NCBI GenBank assembly: GCA_002298165.1
Contig: DBMI01000087.1
Location: 1-16,854, forward strand
Direction of reading: 5' to 3'
DNA length: 16,854 nucleotides
DNA from: Desulfarculales bacterium UBA702
GTDB taxonomy: Bacteria > Desulfobacterota > Syntrophobacteria > Syntrophobacterales > Syntrophobacteraceae
Positions 6,948 to 14,075 of this stretch are shown piece by piece (the first letter of the stretch is position 1; every line of letters begins with the position of its first letter). Position numbers and translations under genes: made by a program. The notes beneath the pieces are model-generated. The model did not search any database and was not told the origin of the DNA. It worked only from the letters and a program-made list of their open reading frames with translations.

Positions 6948-7114
6948 GTAGGCTGTAACACTTAAAGAGTTGGAGACCTTCGGTCGGGACGGGTGACACG
7001 GTCCGGAGACCGTGCCACACCGGCTTCCCGGTGGGCTTCCCTTCCCCGTTATGGCGCGGTCTCCTGACCGCGCTATGTGCTACTCCACACGAAATCAACT
7101 GTGTTACAGCCTAC
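6948..7114. mobile_element. 167-bp MITE-like element between sbp and cysT
   Basis: The ends are perfect 14-base inverted repeats, GTAGGCTGTAACAC at 6948-6961 and GTGTTACAGCCTAC at 7101-7114. Three strong hairpins lie inside: CACGGTC/GACCGTG (6997-7014), CACCGG/CCGGTG (7018-7033) and GCGCGGTC/GACCGCGC (7054-7073), each with a 4-base loop. A small GACC/GGTC hairpin lies at 6975-6985. No frame encodes a transposase. Its right edge is 5 bp from the sbp stop codon. No clear target-site duplication was found. Confidence 0.65.
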
Positions 7115-7119
7115 CAGGC

Positions 7120-8196
7120 TTACTTTGAGTAAATCTGATCGAAGGTGCCGCCGTCTACAAAATGCGTCTTATGGGCCTTCTGCCATCCGCCGAATTGCTC
7201 CTCGATCGTAAAGAGCTTCAGTTCGGGAAGCTTGAAGCCTGTAGCGGCATCTTTGCTGACGGGGCGGTAATAATGCCTGGCAACGATCCTTTGCCCTTCA
7301 TCGCTATAGAGATAACTAAGGTATGCCTCTGCAATCTCGCGGGTACCGTGTTTATCAACATACTTGTCCACGACCGCAACTGTCGGTTCGGCAAGAATGC
7401 TCATCGAAGGGGTTACCACCTCGAATTTATCTTTCCCAAGCTCGTTTATGGCGAGATATGCCTCGTTTTCCCACGCGAGAAGCACGTCGCCCATGCCCCG
7501 CTGGACAAAGGTTGTCGTGGAACCGCGCGCGCCGGAATCGAGCACGGGAACATTTTTGAAGAGCTGCCCTACGAATTCCCGTGCCTTTGACTCATCTCCG
7601 CCGTTTTCCTTAAGGGCATATCCCCATGCGGCCAGGTAATTCCAGCGAGCCCCGCCCGATGTCTTAGGGTTGGGAGTGATGACCGAGACTCCCGGCTTGA
7701 CAAGGTCTTTCCAATCCTTGATCTCTTTTGGATTTCCCTTGCGGACCAGGAATATGATGGTGGAGGTGTAAGGCGCGCTGTTGTTTGGGAGCCTTTTTTG
7801 CCAGCCGGGCTGTATCAGGCCTTTTTCCTGGATTTCATCGATATCGTAGGCCAGGGCAAGCGTTACGACATCCGCCTCAAGGCCATCGATGACCGATCTC
7901 GCCTGTTTGCCTGAACCTCCGTGTGACTGCCTTGGCTCGACAATACGGTGTGTTTTTGCCTCCCAGTATCCGGCAAATGCCTTGTTGTAGTCCTGGTACA
8001 ATTCGCGGGTAGGATCATACGAGACGTTGAGCAGGGGAACCGTATCGGACGATGCCGAAATGAGGGGTGAAAGCATGATTGAAAGCCCGATGAGAACGGT
8101 AAGAGTAAAGCTTTTGATCAGCTGTGAAATCTTCCCGTCGATGTGCGGACTCCTGCCCTGATTTCTTCCGGATGTCTTTTGCCCTGATGCCTTCAT
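7120..8196 (-). CDS. sbp: Periplasmic sulfate-binding protein
   Basis: This 358-residue protein captures sulfate in the periplasm for CysTWA. The signal peptide has an unusually long polar N-region (about 29 residues) before the hydrophobic core at 30-46, with a likely cut after LISA near residue 48. The mature part shows Sbp hallmarks: LLNVSYDPTRELYQDYN, QSHGGSGKQARSVIDGLEADVVTLA, ITPNPKTSGGARWNYLAAWGYA and VLDSGARGSTTTFVQRGMGDVLLAWENEA. An in-frame ATG at 8250 adds 18 residues, but I chose 8196 because GGAGAGG stands directly ahead. It is the first gene of the operon, read from the promoter at 8309-8336 through a leader of about 105 bases in which I recognised no riboswitch. Sulfate against thiosulfate preference cannot be read from the sequence. 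Confidence 0.93.
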   Translation of the reverse strand: MKASGQKTSGRNQGRSPHIDGKISQLIKSFTLTVLIGLSIMLSPLISASSDTVPLLNVSYDPTRELYQDYNKAFAGYWEAKTHRIVEPRQSHGGSGKQARSVIDGLEADVVTLALAYDIDEIQEKGLIQPGWQKRLPNNSAPYTSTIIFLVRKGNPKEIKDWKDLVKPGVSVITPNPKTSGGARWNYLAAWGYALKENGGDESKAREFVGQLFKNVPVLDSGARGSTTTFVQRGMGDVLLAWENEAYLAINELGKDKFEVVTPSMSILAEPTVAVVDKYVDKHGTREIAEAYLSYLYSDEGQRIVARHYYRPVSKDAATGFKLPELKLFTIEEQFGGWQKAHKTHFVDGGTFDQIYSK

Positions 8197-8308
8197 GTCC
8201 TCTCCGTTCCGATTGCTTTTGAGAAATAGAATTCCGTTCGTTGAAAGCACCGCCCTTGGGATTTGGCGGCGGCGCGGCTAAATCCAACTAATCCCATCGG
8301 AATGGTGG

Positions 8309-8336
8309 TATATAGCCCAAAGGCTTTTGTTGTCAA
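8309..8336 (-). promoter_or_regulatory. Sigma-70 promoter of the sulfate operon
   Basis: On the minus strand a perfect TTGACA (8331-8336) is followed after 16 bases by TATATA (8309-8314). Transcription would start near 8302, about 105 bases before the sbp ATG. It is the best promoter in the window. No CysB-like operator was recognised. Confidence 0.65.
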
Positions 8337-8478
8337 GGAAAATTGTTAAAGCGCTCGGGAAATAGAGGCTTCAGACGGGCAATTATAAGGGGGGTATGCT
8401 ACGGGAAGTCTCAGCATACGTCGATTTAGGGTAAATGAACAGCCGGTTAAATTTTTTGAAAAAGGGTGTATAGATGCG

Positions 8479-8514
8479 AAAACCCAATACTCCAGTGCCG
8501 GAGTTTTGGGTTTT
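8479..8514 (-). terminator. Terminator-like hairpin after the universal stress gene
   Basis: The 15-base arms 8479-8493 and 8500-8514 pair at 14 of 15 positions around a 6-base loop. The stem starts with AAAACCC and ends with GGGTTTT, so a T run closes it on either strand. It lies 37 bp past the stop of the universal stress gene and about 140 bp before the sulfate promoter. It probably ends the former transcript and separates the two operons. Confidence 0.6.
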
Positions 8515-8551
8515 GGTTTGTAAATCCGCTTGGATCAGGTGTCGCCGATAC

Positions 8552-9493
8552 TCAGGCAATCATCCACAGTGAAAGGCCGCCCGCGAGTTGAACCAGTTTG
8601 GAGCTGACCCTGCCCATGTCAAAGTCCCGGATGTTGGACAGGCCTTTTCTTCCGAGCACGACGGTTCCGAATCCTTCGCGTATTGCCTCTTCGTAGATTG
8701 CTCCGGCCTGGCTGGGAACACCGGAAATGACCTTTGTCGATATCCTCTCTCGCGCTATTCCGGCCGAGACCAGGATTGCGACGGCCTTTTCGAAAGCTGG
8801 CCGAATCTGGTCCTCGGCCTCTTCAATCAGCCGCTGCCGGTATTCTTCCGGAAATATCTTCTCCCTGCCCGCAGCCGAAACGGAAATCCCGCGCACGATG
8901 TGTAGAAGCTCCATTGAATGGGACGATCCGTCTATCATGCTCCCGACATGGTGGACAGCCCTCATGGCCGACTCCGAGGTGTCAAGTCCAATCAGGATTT
9001 TTCCTTTCAGGACCTGTTTGCCGGCCAGCCACAAATTTGCCGCGGAAAGCTTTGAGGCAAGTTTCGTGGCAACGCTTCCAAGAAGCGGCCCGCCTGCTTC
9101 CCCGGCCCGCCCGCGCCCGATGAGCACCGCGTTATACCCTCGCTGTGCCTCGTTTAGCAGGTCTTTTGCAACCCCTTCTTTTGCTTTCTGTATGCTTATC
9201 ATCGTAGAGTATTCGGGCATACCGATACTGACGAGCTGCCGGCGCAGCGAGCGCATGAGGTCGCGGACCTGATTCTCGCGCTCTACTTCCCATTTTTTAA
9301 GATTTTTTATGTGGCGGGCGGTTTGAGGATCTTTTTCCCTGTTTCGTAAAGAATCGGGAATCTTTGCCATAACATGGAAGAGGACTATTTCGGTCTCCTG
9401 GGCAGGGATAATCCCGCTCAGGTAGTCGACCAGTTCGTGTGTTTGCTCCGACCCGTCAATTGCAACCAGGATTTTGTTCCGCTCGCGCTCCAT
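8552..9493 (-). CDS. Tandem universal stress protein (two UspA domains)
   Basis: This 313-residue cytoplasmic protein holds two Usp domains, about 5-155 and 162-313. Each starts with the usual beta-strand and acidic residue (KILVAIDGSEQ and KILIGLDTSES). The nucleotide-binding G-x2-G-x9-G motif is present in domain 2 (GRKGLSNIRDFDMG, followed by R instead of S/T). In domain 1 it is altered, since GRGRAGEAGGPLLGS has R at the second glycine position. ATP binding may therefore differ between halves. The ATG at 9493 has GGGGGAG about seven bases ahead. It lies 48 bp behind the cytochrome b5/DUF2231 gene and is probably cotranscribed with it. Usp proteins support survival under stress or growth arrest; the exact role is unknown. 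Confidence 0.9.
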   Translation of the reverse strand: MERERNKILVAIDGSEQTHELVDYLSGIIPAQETEIVLFHVMAKIPDSLRNREKDPQTARHIKNLKKWEVERENQVRDLMRSLRRQLVSIGMPEYSTMISIQKAKEGVAKDLLNEAQRGYNAVLIGRGRAGEAGGPLLGSVATKLASKLSAANLWLAGKQVLKGKILIGLDTSESAMRAVHHVGSMIDGSSHSMELLHIVRGISVSAAGREKIFPEEYRQRLIEEAEDQIRPAFEKAVAILVSAGIARERISTKVISGVPSQAGAIYEEAIREGFGTVVLGRKGLSNIRDFDMGRVSSKLVQLAGGLSLWMIA

Positions 9494-9541
9494 ACCGCAC
9501 TCCCCCTTGAGTGGGCGAAACTGAGGTAAATCGGGGGGTCA

Positions 9542-10246
9542 TCAATCCTTTTCAATGGGGAAAGTTAACTTGGCCCCGTGCCAGCCTATAATGATGACCA
9601 TAGGGGAAAGCGAAATAATGAGCAACAGGTAAATAATGCTCACGGCACGGAATGAAGTAATTATATCCGGCACCATTATGCGCCAGGAAAACAGGCTTAC
9701 TGAAACGATCATCAACATAAAGGAAAAAACCATCTTGATGGTCACAGGCCTCAACATTTTCCCCATATAGTTGACCCACCATGAGAGAAAGCCTGTAAAT
9801 ATAACAATCGGAGTGAAAATAGTTCCGGCCGCGAGGCAATGGAACGCGGTCGTCTCGAATGGGCCGATTCCGGTTGCGAGATAAAGCAGCGTAAAGAATG
9901 TCGCCGATAGCATGAATACGAGTGGAAAATGTACCGTCATTGGATGTGGGTGCCTTCGGAGCATGGGATAGCGCTTGAAAAGAGGTTCGAAAAATCCCGC
10001 CTCTTTCTCGATTTTGAGCTTTAACACTCCGACCATGGGAAATTGATCGAGGACTTCCGGTCCGTGCGGCGCCCCACCGATATCGACAGTCAAATCTCCG
10101 CCCGAGTGATGCCGCTTCATATGGGTACCGGTTTTCCAAAGATTGCTGCCGCTCACGTCATATACTTTCCCCCCATACGCGACATAGACCGGTTTGCCTT
10201 CCTTGCCGTTACATTCCGCAAGCTCTTCAGGACTTATCTCGATCAT
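9542..10246 (-). CDS. Cytochrome b5-like domain fused to DUF2231 membrane domain
   Basis: This 234-residue protein joins two parts. Residues 3-77 are a cytochrome b5-like heme/steroid-binding domain of the short prokaryotic type (YVAYGGKVYDVSGSNLWKTGTHMKRHHSGGDLT, then GAPHG). Candidate heme-ligand histidines are H42, H46, H47 and H61; which ones bind heme cannot be told. Residues 98-234 begin with RHPHPMTVHFPLVF, the mark of DUF2231, and hold four hydrophobic helices, at about 105-125, 132-152, 170-190 and 203-225. There is no signal peptide, so the b5 part may face the cytoplasm. The ATG at 10246 has GGAGGG about seven bases ahead. It heads a likely operon with the universal stress gene. 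A membrane electron-transfer or heme-sensing role is inference. Confidence 0.85.
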   Translation of the reverse strand: MIEISPEELAECNGKEGKPVYVAYGGKVYDVSGSNLWKTGTHMKRHHSGGDLTVDIGGAPHGPEVLDQFPMVGVLKLKIEKEAGFFEPLFKRYPMLRRHPHPMTVHFPLVFMLSATFFTLLYLATGIGPFETTAFHCLAAGTIFTPIVIFTGFLSWWVNYMGKMLRPVTIKMVFSFMLMIVSVSLFSWRIMVPDIITSFRAVSIIYLLLIISLSPMVIIIGWHGAKLTFPIEKD

Positions 10247-10303
10247 CTATCTTTCCCTCCTGGAGGGGCTGTGGTGAATGAAAGAATTGCCGGATTCGCA
10301 TGA

Positions 10304-10331
10304 AATATAATAATGATAGAAGTCAAGACAA
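10304..10331 (-). promoter_or_regulatory. Candidate promoter of the cytochrome b5/DUF2231 operon
   Basis: On the minus strand TTGTCT (10326-10331) is followed after 16 bases by TATATT (10304-10309). The start would fall near 10297, with a leader of about 50 bases. The -10 box overlaps a plus-strand TATAAT at 10306-10311, so divergent units may compete for polymerase. Confidence 0.42.
10306..10311 (+). promoter_or_regulatory. Candidate -10 box for the M16 peptidase operon
   Basis: This is a perfect TATAAT on the plus strand, but without a good -35 at 16-18 bases (TTGCCG at 10287-10292 is only 13 away). If used, the leader to the TTG at 10433 would be about 115 bases. Support is weak. Confidence 0.28.
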
Positions 10332-10432
10332 TTGAACCGATTGCATTTGTGGCACATGTCCTTATTGTGTGTCTTGTCTTAAGGATTGACATTCGAACTC
10401 TCATTCGACCTCAATTCACGCAGGGGGAAGCT

Positions 10433-11806
10433 TTGAAAAGGCTCAAGCCGGTTATCCTCATGATGATTGTTATTCTGCTTCCGTCGGTGTCACCTGGGCA
10501 GACATTCAGAGATGCAGTAGATCTGAATCTGGCCAACGGACTGAAAGTGATTTTGCTGGAGAACCACAAGGCCCCGCTGATCACTTTTCAGGTCTGGTAC
10601 CGGGCCGGGTCGAGGAATGAGCGGGTGGGAAAGACAGGGCTTGCCCATCTTCTCGAACACATGATGTTCAAGGGCACTCGAAAGGTGAGCGGAGAAGAGT
10701 TCACCAGGATGATCAGCGAAAACGGCGGAGAGGAAAACGCGTTCACTTCGCACGATTTTGCCGGATATTACGAGACGCTCAGCGCGGACCGGATCGGGCT
10801 TTCCATTACCCTCGAATCGGACCGGATGAGCAACCTTGTGCTTCGGGAAAGCGATTTCAAGACCGAGCGGATGGTCGTTATCGAAGAGCGCAGGATGCGC
10901 ACGGACGACAATCCCCAGGCCACCCTGCTCGAACAGCTGGAGTCGGCCGCATTTCAGTCTCAGCCCTATCACTGGCCGGTGATAGGGTGGGTGGAAGATA
11001 TCGAGCGAATCACCCTCGAAGATGTACAGGCTTTTTATTCAAAATACTACAATCCGGCGAACGCATTTATTGTTGTAGTGGGGGATTTTCGTAAGGAGGA
11101 ACTGAACCGGGAGATAGAGAAGGCTTTCGGATCGATTCAAGGCCCGCCCGCCATGCCTCGATACACAATTCAGGACCCGGCACAGCAGGGAGAGAGAAGG
11201 ATCAGGGTAGAGCGGCCGTCGCAGATCGGGACGCTTGTCGCGGCCTACCACGTCCCAAACCTCCTCAAACCAGATGCTTATGTCCTCGAAGTCATAAAGG
11301 CGGTGCTGTCCAGCGGCAAAAGTTCCCGGTTCTACAACCGACTGGTTCGCGGGAGGCAACTGGCACTCGAAGCTTCAGCCGAATACAGCATGGACAGCCA
11401 GGACCCCGGCCTTTTCTATATCTCCGCCTCATATCTTCCCAACAAAACGCCCTCCGCGGTGGAAGACGCACTCTTTGAAGAAATGGAGCTGCTCAAGACC
11501 GCCCCGGTCGACCAGCGGGAGCTGGAGAAGGCAAAAAATCAGCTCGAAGCATCTTTTGTTTTCGACCAGGATTCTCTCTTTTCCCTGGGAATGAATCTTG
11601 CCCAATATGAAATAGCATCGGACTGGCGACTGATCGGAAACTACGTCCCATCTATCCGCAGCGTCACACAGGAAGATATCCGCCGCGTTGCCGCCAAGTA
11701 CTTCACGCCCGAGAACCGGACGGTAGGGGTACTGATCCCGACCGGTCCAGCCGAGGAAGCCCCCGCACCGCCCACGGAGGCAATGAAGGAAAAGATGGTC
11801 AGGTAG
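10433..11806 (+). CDS. Exported M16 zinc peptidase, catalytic subunit
   Basis: This 457-residue M16B protease has the inverted zinc motif HLLEH at 72-76, with the third metal ligand in VIEERRM at 151/152. The C-terminal domain keeps SSRFYNRLVRGRQLALEA, where the substrate-binding Tyr of the usual RGLAY segment is replaced by Leu. I chose the TTG start at 10433: AGGGGG sits five bases ahead, and it gives a clean signal peptide (MKRLKPVILMMIVILLPSVSPG). An ATG at 10313 keeps the frame open but has no ribosome binding site and lies in the divergent promoter region. The protein should be periplasmic or surface-bound. A second M16 gene lacking the zinc site follows at once, which suggests a heterodimer. 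The natural substrate is unknown. Confidence 0.9.
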   Translation: MKRLKPVILMMIVILLPSVSPGQTFRDAVDLNLANGLKVILLENHKAPLITFQVWYRAGSRNERVGKTGLAHLLEHMMFKGTRKVSGEEFTRMISENGGEENAFTSHDFAGYYETLSADRIGLSITLESDRMSNLVLRESDFKTERMVVIEERRMRTDDNPQATLLEQLESAAFQSQPYHWPVIGWVEDIERITLEDVQAFYSKYYNPANAFIVVVGDFRKEELNREIEKAFGSIQGPPAMPRYTIQDPAQQGERRIRVERPSQIGTLVAAYHVPNLLKPDAYVLEVIKAVLSSGKSSRFYNRLVRGRQLALEASAEYSMDSQDPGLFYISASYLPNKTPSAVEDALFEEMELLKTAPVDQRELEKAKNQLEASFVFDQDSLFSLGMNLAQYEIASDWRLIGNYVPSIRSVTQEDIRRVAAKYFTPENRTVGVLIPTGPAEEAPAPPTEAMKEKMVR

Positions 11807-11869
11807 TTGCGGATTGGCTGATGCCGGTTGAAGAAGCGGTTTCCAACTATCATTGAATTCGAGGGGAAT

Positions 11870-13216
11870 ATGCCTGATATAAGAATGGATGGAAGATTTC
11901 TTGTGGCGGCTGCTCTGTTGATATTTTCCATGGTCCTGCCGGTCGGTCTTTGCAGTGCAATGCCGCCGGTCGAGCGGAGTGTTCTGGAAAACAAGCTGAC
12001 GGTGCTTGTATTCGAGGACCATTCCATCCCCGCCGTGACACTTGAACTGCTCGTCGCCGCCGGCTCATGGCAAGACCCACAGGGTCAGAACGGTGTTGCA
12101 AACCTGACGGCCAAATCGCTGCTGCTTGGAACCCGCCAGCTTACGTTTGATCAGATAAACGACCGGCTCGATTTTCTCGGCGCAAGCCTGGATGCAGATT
12201 GTACAAAGGATTTCGCAAACCTTACCATGCAGGTCCTCAAAAAAGACCTCGACGCGGGATTCGGGCTTTTCATGGACGTACTGACCGATCCGACCTTCCC
12301 CGATTCCGACGTTGCCAGCGAAAGGGACAACATCATTGGCAAGCTTCGCTCCCTTGAAGATCAGCCGATGGAGGTTGCAAACCGGGCATTCGAAAAGGCC
12401 CTCTTCCTGGACAGTCCCTACTCGTTTCCGGTAGAGGGAACTGAAAAGTCCCTCTCCGGCATCGATCGGGAAGCGCTGATGAAGTTCTACAGTGCTTTTT
12501 ACAGGCCCAACAACTCCATTCTGGTCGTAGGCGGCGATATCACTGCCGAAGAGGTTACGAACAGGCTGCTCCCAAGGCTTCTCGACTGGAAGCCGGCGGA
12601 TACCCCCCAAATTAAACTCGTTCCTGCTTTTGCCGGCGGGCACATAACAGTAGCGGTCGATAAGCCGGTTACCCAGGCGACAATCATAATCGGCTTTCCC
12701 GGGATTGAACGCGCGAACAAGGACTACTATGCGCTGAGCGTAATGAACCATATCCTTGGTTCTGGGGAACTTAACAGCCGGTTGGCCGCCGAGATTCGGG
12801 TAAAGGCAGGACTGGCATATGCCGTTCAAAGCGTCGTGGCAGCCCGGAAATACGCGGGGTCTTTGCGGATCATCATTCAAACCAAAAATACGACCGCCAG
12901 GGACGCCATCTCGATGGCCGTTTCAGAGATGGAAAGGATACAGCGGGAGCCCGTATCCGAGGCAGAGTTGCAGGAAGCCAGGAAATTTCTCATCGGAAAT
13001 TTCCCTCTACGCTACGGAAGCACTCAGCAGGAGTATGCTAAATTTCGAGCGCAAATTGAATTTTTCGGACTAGGGATGGATTATCCTGAAAAGTACTCCT
13101 CCATCATCAATTCAATTACCGCGGAGGATGTTTTACGGGTCGCCAGGCAGTACCTCAAGCCGCGGGACCATGTGCTGACAGTTGTTGCGGACCTGGAAAA
13201 AGCCGGGATTAAGTGA
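11870..13216 (+). CDS. Exported M16 peptidase-like partner without zinc site
   Basis: This 448-residue protein has the M16 fold, but the HxxEH position reads NLTAK (78-82, in NGVANLTAKSLLLGT) and the distal glutamate segment reads NIIGKLRS, so it cannot bind catalytic zinc. It keeps the R304/Y317 pair (NSRLAAEIRVKAGLAYAV) that binds substrate backbone in M16B proteins and that the upstream protein has partly lost. Residues 1-30 form a signal peptide (FLVAAALLIFSMVLPVGLCSA). The start is uncertain: ATG 11870 has AGGGGA close by, perhaps too close, while TTG 11828 has no ribosome binding site. The gene lies 63 bp after the catalytic subunit gene and is probably cotranscribed with it. Confidence 0.87.
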   Translation: MPDIRMDGRFLVAAALLIFSMVLPVGLCSAMPPVERSVLENKLTVLVFEDHSIPAVTLELLVAAGSWQDPQGQNGVANLTAKSLLLGTRQLTFDQINDRLDFLGASLDADCTKDFANLTMQVLKKDLDAGFGLFMDVLTDPTFPDSDVASERDNIIGKLRSLEDQPMEVANRAFEKALFLDSPYSFPVEGTEKSLSGIDREALMKFYSAFYRPNNSILVVGGDITAEEVTNRLLPRLLDWKPADTPQIKLVPAFAGGHITVAVDKPVTQATIIIGFPGIERANKDYYALSVMNHILGSGELNSRLAAEIRVKAGLAYAVQSVVAARKYAGSLRIIIQTKNTTARDAISMAVSEMERIQREPVSEAELQEARKFLIGNFPLRYGSTQQEYAKFRAQIEFFGLGMDYPEKYSSIINSITAEDVLRVARQYLKPRDHVLTVVADLEKAGIK

Positions 13217-13246
13217 GGGCGGCCCGACCGGAATATGAAGTTTGGG

Positions 13247-13267
13247 GCGGGCTTTCCATTTGCCCGC
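13247..13267. repeat. Hairpin after the M16 pair
   Basis: GCGGGC (13247-13252) pairs with GCCCGC (13262-13267) around a 9-base loop, 30 bp past the second peptidase stop. There is no T tract, so it is at best a weak or Rho-assisted end. Confidence 0.35.
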
Positions 13268-13291
13268 GATCACGGATCCTTCATGAGGCTA

Positions 13292-13313
13292 CAGGCCTGA
13301 AAGCCTGCTCTAC
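13292..13313 (+). repeat. Small CAGGC...GCCTG repeat, copy 1
   Basis: This 22-base stretch holds a CAGGC/GCCTG hairpin (13292-13296 with 13303-13307) and ends in CTAC. It matches 16652-16673 at 18 of 22 positions in the same orientation. Both copies lie downstream of plus-strand genes, which points to a dispersed intergenic repeat. Confidence 0.45.
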
Positions 13314-13355
13314 AAAATTTACCTGCTCAGTTATAACCAACCCGTGAGGTAGTGA

Positions 13356-14075
13356 ATGTTCGACATACTGGCCGCATTTACCGTTGGCCTTCTGGGCAGC
13401 CTTCACTGTATCGGCATGTGTGGGCCGCTCGTTCTGGCCTATTCCCTCCATTTCAGAACGGCTGGCCCGCGGGGTGTGGCTGAAGCCCCGGCCATATTGA
13501 GCGGTGCATTATCACATCATCTTGCCTTTCATGCCGGGCGGATAATCTCATACTCTGTGCTCGGAGCTGCCGTTGCAGCCCTGTTCCAGTCAGTCGAGGT
13601 ACAAAGTTTCTCCATGCAGTACCGGGGCAGTGCAATGGCCTTTGCCGGATTGGTGCTCGTTATTATTGGCCTGGTGCTGCTCGGGATCTTGCCGGTCCCT
13701 TCGCTTCTGACAAGCACCCACTCAGGCTTGTTCCCCGGAAGATGGATTTCGGCAATGTTAAATTCGCGGAGTCCGGCATCAAGGATTGGGATTGGGCTTG
13801 CTGCCGGATTCCTTCCCTGCGGCCTCACCTGGGCCATGCTGATTACAGCGGCAAGTACCCTCAACCCTGGGAAGGGTTTTCTCACAATGGCTGCATTCGG
13901 GCTCGGGACCGTGCCCCTCCTGCTGACGGCCGGAATTTCAGCATCGTTTCTATCCGCCCGCACGCGCGTAATGGGAGAAAGGGTGGCTGCTGTCGCGGTA
14001 ATCGTCATGGGGCTCATTATTCTAGCCAAAGGCGCGTCGATTCTTGTTTTTGGCGGGAGTTGTTGTCATCAATGA
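13356..14075 (+). CDS. TauE/SafE-like (UreH_2-type) membrane protein
   Basis: This 239-residue inner-membrane protein has about six helices. It has the two marks of the UreH_2/DsbD-like transmembrane group: GLLGSLHCIGMCGPL near the N-terminus (C18, C22) and GFLPCGLTWAML in the second half. It ends in GGSCCHQ. Databases often call such proteins sulfite exporters. Members beside copper P-type ATPases are thought to serve copper handling for cbb3-type oxidase, and the conserved cysteines fit metal binding. The ATG has GAGGT about five bases ahead, and the stop overlaps the ATPase start in an ATGA. Export of sulfite cannot be excluded, but the gene next door favours copper. The substrate is inference. 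Confidence 0.82.
   Translation: MFDILAAFTVGLLGSLHCIGMCGPLVLAYSLHFRTAGPRGVAEAPAILSGALSHHLAFHAGRIISYSVLGAAVAALFQSVEVQSFSMQYRGSAMAFAGLVLVIIGLVLLGILPVPSLLTSTHSGLFPGRWISAMLNSRSPASRIGIGLAAGFLPCGLTWAMLITAASTLNPGKGFLTMAAFGLGTVPLLLTAGISASFLSARTRVMGERVAAVAVIVMGLIILAKGASILVFGGSCCHQ

Noticed and set aside
8197..8302. Riboswitch (for example SAM-type) in the sbp leader
   Set aside because: The leader is only about 105 bases and I could not build a known riboswitch fold; only a weak CCGCC/GGCGG pairing is visible.
10348..10370. Possible sigma-54 site (TGGCACATGTCC...) upstream of the M16 gene
   Set aside because: No GC at the required spacing; the match is limited to the TGGCAC half.
12065..12880. Minus-strand open frame of 271 codons opposite the second M16 gene
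   Set aside because: It is an antisense shadow; the plus-strand protein has clear M16 features over the same bases.
13742..14071. N-terminal extension of the copper ATPase frame by 110 codons
   Set aside because: It lies wholly inside the TauE-like gene in another frame; the ATPase starts sensibly at 14072 with a 4-bp overlap.
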